Part shown: positions 6,345 through 9,924 of the stretch, in pieces | Layout of the letters: each line of letters opens with the position of its first letter | Position numbering within the stretch: the first letter of the stretch is position 1 | Position numbers and translations under genes: made by a program | NCBI GenBank assembly: GCA_964426915.1 | Contig: CAYRTD010000140.1 | Location: 1-9,924, forward strand | DNA from: CAYRTD01 sp964426915 | Lineage (GTDB): Bacteria > Bacteroidota > Bacteroidia > Bacteroidales > GCA-2748055 | Length of the DNA stretch: 9,924 nucleotides | Direction: 5' to 3' | Notes under the pieces: model-generated | Seen by the model: the letters and a program-made list of their open reading frames with translations, nothing else | Database searches by the model: none | Told to the model about the DNA's origin: nothing

Positions 6345-7691
6345 ATGAAAAAAGGCAAAATATTAGTTATAGATGATGAAGAACAGCTTCGTAAAGCCCT
6401 CTCTAGAATTATTGAGATTGAAGGGTATGAGGTACATCAGGCAGAAACTGCAACAAAAGGATTGAAATTATTTGAAAAAGAAAGTGATTTTTCCCTGGTT
6501 ATTTGTGATGTTAAGTTGCCTGATATCAATGGACTGGAGGTTCTTAAGAAAATTAAATCGAAAAACACACCTACAGAGGTAATCCTTATTACAGCATATG
6601 GTACAATCCACGATGGTGTTTTTGCTATGAAACAGGGAGCCTTTGATTATATTACCAAAGGTGATGGCGATGAACAGATTTTAGTGACGGTGGAAAAGGC
6701 GGTTGAAAAGTCCGGAATGCGAAGACGAATTTTAGAGCTGGAAAATAAACTGGAAACACGCTACGACTTCAACAGGATTATTGGTAAAGCTCAAATTATT
6801 AAAAATACCATAATGCTGGCACAAAAGGTAGCCCCAACCGATTCAACCGTATTACTCGAAGGTGAGACCGGAACAGGAAAAGAACTCTTTGCCCAGTCTA
6901 TTCATAATGCAAGCCCGAGAAAAAACAAACCGTTTGTAGCAGTAAACTGTAGTGCATTCCCAAAAGAGCTATTGGAATCCGAAATATTTGGCCATAAAAA
7001 AGGTGCTTTTACAGGTGCAAATCTGGATAAAAAAGGATTGTTTGAGGAAGCCAACGAAGGCACTTTATTCCTTGATGAGATTGGAGAGATGCACCCGGAC
7101 CTTCAGGCTAAGTTACTAAGAGTGCTGGAAGAACAAACATTTACAAGAATTGGCGATACGAAACCCATTATAGTAAATGTGAGGATAATTGCTGCCACTA
7201 ATAGAAATTTATTAGAAGAAGCACGAAGTGAAAAATTTCGCAGTGACCTCTATTACAGGCTTTCCGTTTTTAAAATACAAATACCGGCATTAAGAGACAG
7301 AAAAGAAGATATTCCTTTGTTAGTAGAGAGTTTTATTTCAATTTATTCCAGTAAAACAAAAAAGAAAATAAATAAAATTACCCCTGAATTCTACGAAAGG
7401 CTTTTTGCCTTTAACTGGCCTGGTAATACCAGGGAACTGAAGAATATTATGGAACGGGCGGTTATTCTTTCAGAAAATGGTGAAATAACAAAAGATTTAC
7501 TTCCCCTGGAAGTGCTTTATCCTGATGCAAGGTCCCTTTCAGATAACTACGGAACCCTTGAAGAAATAGAAAAAGTACATATTCAGAGAATGCTATTTTT
7601 TACCAGGGGGAATAAAACAAGAACGGCAGAAAAACTTGGTATCGGAGTACCCACCCTTTATCGAAAACTGGAACAATACGGATTAAAGTAG
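6345..7691 (+). CDS. Sigma-54-dependent response regulator (receiver-AAA+-Fis HTH, NtrC family)
   Basis: The product has 448 residues, the normal length for NtrC-type regulators. The receiver domain (about 4-120) has acidic pocket Asp10/Asp11, phospho-acceptor Asp55 (VICDVKLPD), Thr83 and Lys105. The usual Lys-Pro is Lys-Gly here (DYITKGDGDE). The AAA+ domain (about 143-375) has Walker A GETGTGKE (173-180), the sigma-54-contacting GAFTGA loop (220-225), Walker B TLFLDE (240-245), sensor I AATNRN, Arg299 in FRSDLYYRL as arginine-finger candidate, and WPGNTREL (358-365). A Fis-type HTH closes it (423-446, RTAEKLGIGVPTLYRKLEQY). It should activate sigma-54 promoters by ATP hydrolysis once phosphorylated, probably by the kinase at 8034. 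From memory, the DYITKGD variant is typical of the regulator next to kdp potassium-pump operons in Bacteroidota, but no kdp genes are in view. Target genes are not evident: I found no convincing -24/-12 site in the window. Confidence 0.93.
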   Translation: MKKGKILVIDDEEQLRKALSRIIEIEGYEVHQAETATKGLKLFEKESDFSLVICDVKLPDINGLEVLKKIKSKNTPTEVILITAYGTIHDGVFAMKQGAFDYITKGDGDEQILVTVEKAVEKSGMRRRILELENKLETRYDFNRIIGKAQIIKNTIMLAQKVAPTDSTVLLEGETGTGKELFAQSIHNASPRKNKPFVAVNCSAFPKELLESEIFGHKKGAFTGANLDKKGLFEEANEGTLFLDEIGEMHPDLQAKLLRVLEEQTFTRIGDTKPIIVNVRIIAATNRNLLEEARSEKFRSDLYYRLSVFKIQIPALRDRKEDIPLLVESFISIYSSKTKKKINKITPEFYERLFAFNWPGNTRELKNIMERAVILSENGEITKDLLPLEVLYPDARSLSDNYGTLEEIEKVHIQRMLFFTRGNKTRTAEKLGIGVPTLYRKLEQYGLK

Positions 7692-7696
7692 ATCCC

Positions 7697-7730
7697 TTCT
7701 GTTTTAGAATCATCCCCTTTCAAAACAGAA
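7697..7730 (+). terminator. Weak hairpin after the response regulator
   Basis: TTCTGTTTT (7697-7705) and AAAACAGAA (7722-7730) are perfect 9-base inverted arms around a 16-base loop, 5 bases after the TAG stop. The stem is AT-rich and no clean T-run follows, so a strong intrinsic terminator is unlikely. It could attenuate read-through into the kinase gene or protect the transcript 3' end. Confidence 0.4.
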
Positions 7731-7870
7731 TACTTTATTAAACATATAATATTTCAGCAATAAAATTCTATAACGTTTATATTTTATTTATCAGTTAGTT
7801 ATGTGATGAGGGAAGTTTTACTGATTGCTTCTGGTACAGGCTTTGTCTGCTATAAACAAAATATTTTGCT
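7731..7870. other. AT-rich spacer between response regulator and the small membrane ORF
   Basis: I see no coding frame or clear promoter box here. It is very AT-rich up to about 7795, then closer to average. Together with the small ORF after it, it makes up most of the 342-base gap between regulator and kinase. Confidence 0.4.
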
Positions 7871-7996
7871 ATGGTATCACAGATATTACCTATTTTATTG
7901 ACCATTGTAATTTTCACGGCTTTGTATTTTGCTGGCAGGCTAATTTTAAATGTAATTGATGGAATAATTAAACAAAAAAACAACAGACCATATTAA
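7871..7996 (+). CDS. Putative 41-residue single-span membrane protein
   Basis: ATG at 7871 to TAA at 7994-7996 encodes 41 residues starting MVSQILPILLTIVIFTALYF and ending in a hydrophilic basic tail (KQKNNRPY). Residues about 4-32 are one hydrophobic segment, and the positive tail would stay inside the cell. An in-frame stop at 7853-7855 fixes the ATG as the first possible start. It lies 37 bases before the kinase on the same strand. It is too short for routine gene calling and I recognise no family. KdpF is also a tiny single-span protein, but I see no KdpF-like residues. A chance ORF cannot be excluded. Confidence 0.4.
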   Translation: MVSQILPILLTIVIFTALYFAGRLILNVIDGIIKQKNNRPY

Positions 7997-8033
7997 AATG
8001 AACCCGTAATTTGCTTTTTATTAGAAGAAAAAA

Positions 8034-9878
8034 ATGATACGCTTAAACCTGAAAAGTAAATTATTCCTGGGATTTGGCTTCCTGTTTTTTATGATAATTC
8101 TGATATGGATTATTGGTGGATACTTTATCTACGATTTATCGAATCGTTCTGCTGCAATGCTTCGGGAAAATTATCAGACAGTTGAATCGACAAAATTTTT
8201 ATTACAATCTATTGATGAAATCAAAAATCAACAATTAAGTTTTTTCTTTGGTGAAAAGGAAAGGTTTGATGAGAGTGTTTTTTTAGACAACCATCAAATC
8301 TTTAAAAAAAATTTAACGGCAGTTGAAAATAACATTACTGAGGAAGGTGAGAGGTCAATAATTGAGGAGTTAAAGAATAATTATCAACAATATTCAAAGT
8401 CCTTTGAAAGAATAAAATATACCAATGGAGAGGATCCTTCTCTTTATTTCACTGAGCTGGTTCCGGAATACCGCATGACCAGGTACCTTATCGTACGCTT
8501 ATGGGATATGAATATGAATGCCATAAGTCATAAAAACACCCTGCTGAAAAGTACTGCTCACAGGGCTTTCGTTATTATATCAATCATCGGTATGGCGTGC
8601 TTTATTATTTCGGCTCTGTTCTTATTTCGCTATCCTCACAACATTGCACGTCCGATTGGTGAACTGATACGAGGTATTAGTGAAATTGCGAATCGCAACT
8701 ATACTAAAAGGCTTAATTTCCAATCCAACGATGAATTGGGTGAACTAGCCAGAGCCTTTAACACAATGGCTGCCAAGTTAGATGAATATGAGCATAGTAA
8801 TTTATCGGAAATTTTATTCGAAAAGAAGCGGATTGATACCATCATAAACAATATGAATGATGCTATTATCGGATTAAATGATAAAAAACAAATTATTTTT
8901 TCGAATACTTATGCCTGTAAGATTATAAACCTGGAAGAATCTTCGATAATTGGAAAATATGCTCCGGATATAGCATTAGTTAATACTACTTTTCAATCCA
9001 TCATTAGTGATATTTTGGATAAACAAATCCATGATCTAAAAGAGTTCAAACCCTTGAGAATTATGCTGGACACCAAGGCAAGGTATTTTGCAAGAGAAGT
9101 ACTTGAAGTAAACTTAACTAAAACCGGTGAAGACGAGCCAATCAGGGCAGGGATGGTCATTGTTTTAAAAAATATTACCCATTTTCTTGAGCAGGATGAA
9201 GCAAAAACAAATTTTATAGCGACCATATCGCACGAATTGAAAACACCTATCTCATCCTTACGTTTGAACCTTAAACTATTGGATGACAAAAGAATCGGTA
9301 ACCTCAATACAGAACAAGGGGAGATTGTTAAGGCTTTGAAACTGGAAACCAATAAAATGCTTACTATTACTTCTGAATTGTTAGACATGGCTCAGGTCGA
9401 ATCCGGTAATATTCAACTCAATTTCCAAAAGGTATATACTACCACCATTTTTGACTATATAAGAGAAACGTCGGAAAATCATGCTAAAACCAAAGATATT
9501 TCCATTGATTTTAAAATAGAACCGGACTTGCCACCCGTTTATGCTGATCCGGAAAAAACCGCCTGGGTTCTTATTAATTTGATAAATAATGCCATTCAAT
9601 ATTCTAAAAATGGGAATCGTGTACTGGTAATTGCATCAAGAAACGAAAACGACATTATTTTTATGGTACAGGATTTTGGGAAAGGAATTCAGTCCCAATA
9701 TCTTGAATTGATTTTTCAGAAGTTTTTCCGTGTTCCCGATTCTACTGAAAAGGGAACAGGATTAGGACTTGCCATTTCAAAAGAATTGATAAGCAAACAA
9801 AACGGCCGGATTTGGGCTGATAGCAAACTTGGTAGCGGAAGCAGGTTTTATGTTAGTTTACCGGTTTATACTAATTAG
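8034..9878 (+). CDS. Membrane histidine kinase with HAMP and PAS domains (KinB-like)
   Basis: The product has 614 residues. TM1 spans about 10-33, then a helical sensor region of about 145 residues (four-helix-bundle style, outside the membrane), then TM2 at about 178-199. HAMP follows (about 200-255, with IARPIGEL and NDELGELARAFNTMA), then PAS (about 265-385, IINNMNDAIIGLNDKKQIIF). HisKA has His400 in FIATISHELKTPISSL. HATPase has an N box NLINNAIQYS (515-524), G1 DFGKGI (547-552), F box IFQKFFRVP and G2 GTGLGLAIS (574-582). All catalytic motifs are intact, so it should autophosphorylate and pass phosphate to a receiver, most simply the sigma-54 regulator encoded upstream on the same strand. 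The ATG at 8034 follows an A-rich leader (TTAGAAGAAAAAA). The sensor has no recognisable ligand-binding motif. The architecture resembles the KinB-type kinase that accompanies kdp loci in Bacteroidota. Confidence 0.92.
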   Translation: MIRLNLKSKLFLGFGFLFFMIILIWIIGGYFIYDLSNRSAAMLRENYQTVESTKFLLQSIDEIKNQQLSFFFGEKERFDESVFLDNHQIFKKNLTAVENNITEEGERSIIEELKNNYQQYSKSFERIKYTNGEDPSLYFTELVPEYRMTRYLIVRLWDMNMNAISHKNTLLKSTAHRAFVIISIIGMACFIISALFLFRYPHNIARPIGELIRGISEIANRNYTKRLNFQSNDELGELARAFNTMAAKLDEYEHSNLSEILFEKKRIDTIINNMNDAIIGLNDKKQIIFSNTYACKIINLEESSIIGKYAPDIALVNTTFQSIISDILDKQIHDLKEFKPLRIMLDTKARYFAREVLEVNLTKTGEDEPIRAGMVIVLKNITHFLEQDEAKTNFIATISHELKTPISSLRLNLKLLDDKRIGNLNTEQGEIVKALKLETNKMLTITSELLDMAQVESGNIQLNFQKVYTTTIFDYIRETSENHAKTKDISIDFKIEPDLPPVYADPEKTAWVLINLINNAIQYSKNGNRVLVIASRNENDIIFMVQDFGKGIQSQYLELIFQKFFRVPDSTEKGTGLGLAISKELISKQNGRIWADSKLGSGSRFYVSLPVYTN

Positions 9879-9924
9879 TGTCTGTCCATAATGTCCAATA
9901 TCTGCGTTGCTGCAAAAATTTTAA
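9879..9924. other. Unassigned tail after the kinase
   Basis: The last 46 bases hold no gene and no terminator hairpin. TGTCTGTCCATAATGTCC (9879-9896) directly follows the kinase stop and could be the start of an intergenic repeat or an IS end, but the window stops before this can be judged. Confidence 0.2.

Noticed and set aside
7795..7983. A 62-codon minus-strand ORF between regulator and kinase
   Set aside because: It is opposite to the small plus-strand membrane ORF, and its hydrophobic/Lys-rich composition looks like an antisense shadow in AT-rich DNA.
7871..7996. Naming the 41-residue ORF kdpF
   Set aside because: It shares only small size and a single span with KdpF; no KdpF-like sequence and no kdpA follows.
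8993..9599. Two minus-strand ORFs inside the kinase gene (131 and 72 codons)
   Set aside because: They lie opposite the PAS, HisKA and HATPase regions, whose motifs are intact on the plus strand.

Overview
The window looks like chromosome from a free-living or environmental member of the Bacteroidota. The reasons are the style of the signal peptides (ending in xAQ), A-rich sequence in front of start codons instead of Shine-Dalgarno sites, a promoter of the TTTG / TAnnTTTG kind, and the protein families themselves: secreted GH92 and GH42-like glycosidases, and a sigma-54 response regulator paired with a KinB-like kinase. No rRNA, tRNA, CRISPR array or intact transposase gene is visible.

Left edge (1-730): the tail of an unidentified reading frame, then a carbon-nitrogen hydrolase gene. 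The hydrolase keeps its Glu-Lys-Cys triad but has lost its normal C-terminus. Its stop codon lies 1 base from the stop of a convergent, equally abnormal GH92 remnant. This is a rearrangement scar.

Carbohydrate cluster (about 669-5424, minus strand): reading 5'->3' on the minus strand, the order is a secreted GH42-like glycosidase, a secreted aldose-epimerase-fold protein, and a secreted GH92 alpha-mannosidase-type gene. The last two are only 18 bases apart. GH92 is a pseudogene: the N-terminal domain and the C-terminal part survive in different frames, and the middle of the catalytic domain is deleted. The cluster looks like a small exported glycan-degradation set whose last member is decaying. 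No SusC/SusD pair is in view.

Gene-poor spacer (5452-6009): no convincing gene, but a degenerate long inverted repeat of CACAAAG type and a perfect 16-base palindrome.

Signalling block (6010-9878, plus strand): a 67-residue coiled-coil/membrane protein, then a strong inverted repeat touching a good Bacteroidota promoter, then a sigma-54-dependent response regulator (receiver, AAA+, Fis-type HTH). A 41-residue single-membrane-span ORF follows, and then a membrane histidine kinase (two TM segments, HAMP, PAS, HisKA, HATPase). Regulator and kinase probably form a phosphorelay. The pair resembles the regulator and kinase that flank kdpFABC potassium-pump operons in many Bacteroidota, but no kdp gene lies between or beside them here. 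The target is therefore open.

The most interesting items are the GH42-like enzyme without the canonical acid/base motif, the promoter-adjacent inverted repeat before the response regulator, the tiny membrane ORF between regulator and kinase, and the double-truncation scar near position 670. I see no clear evidence of a wholly new multi-gene system.
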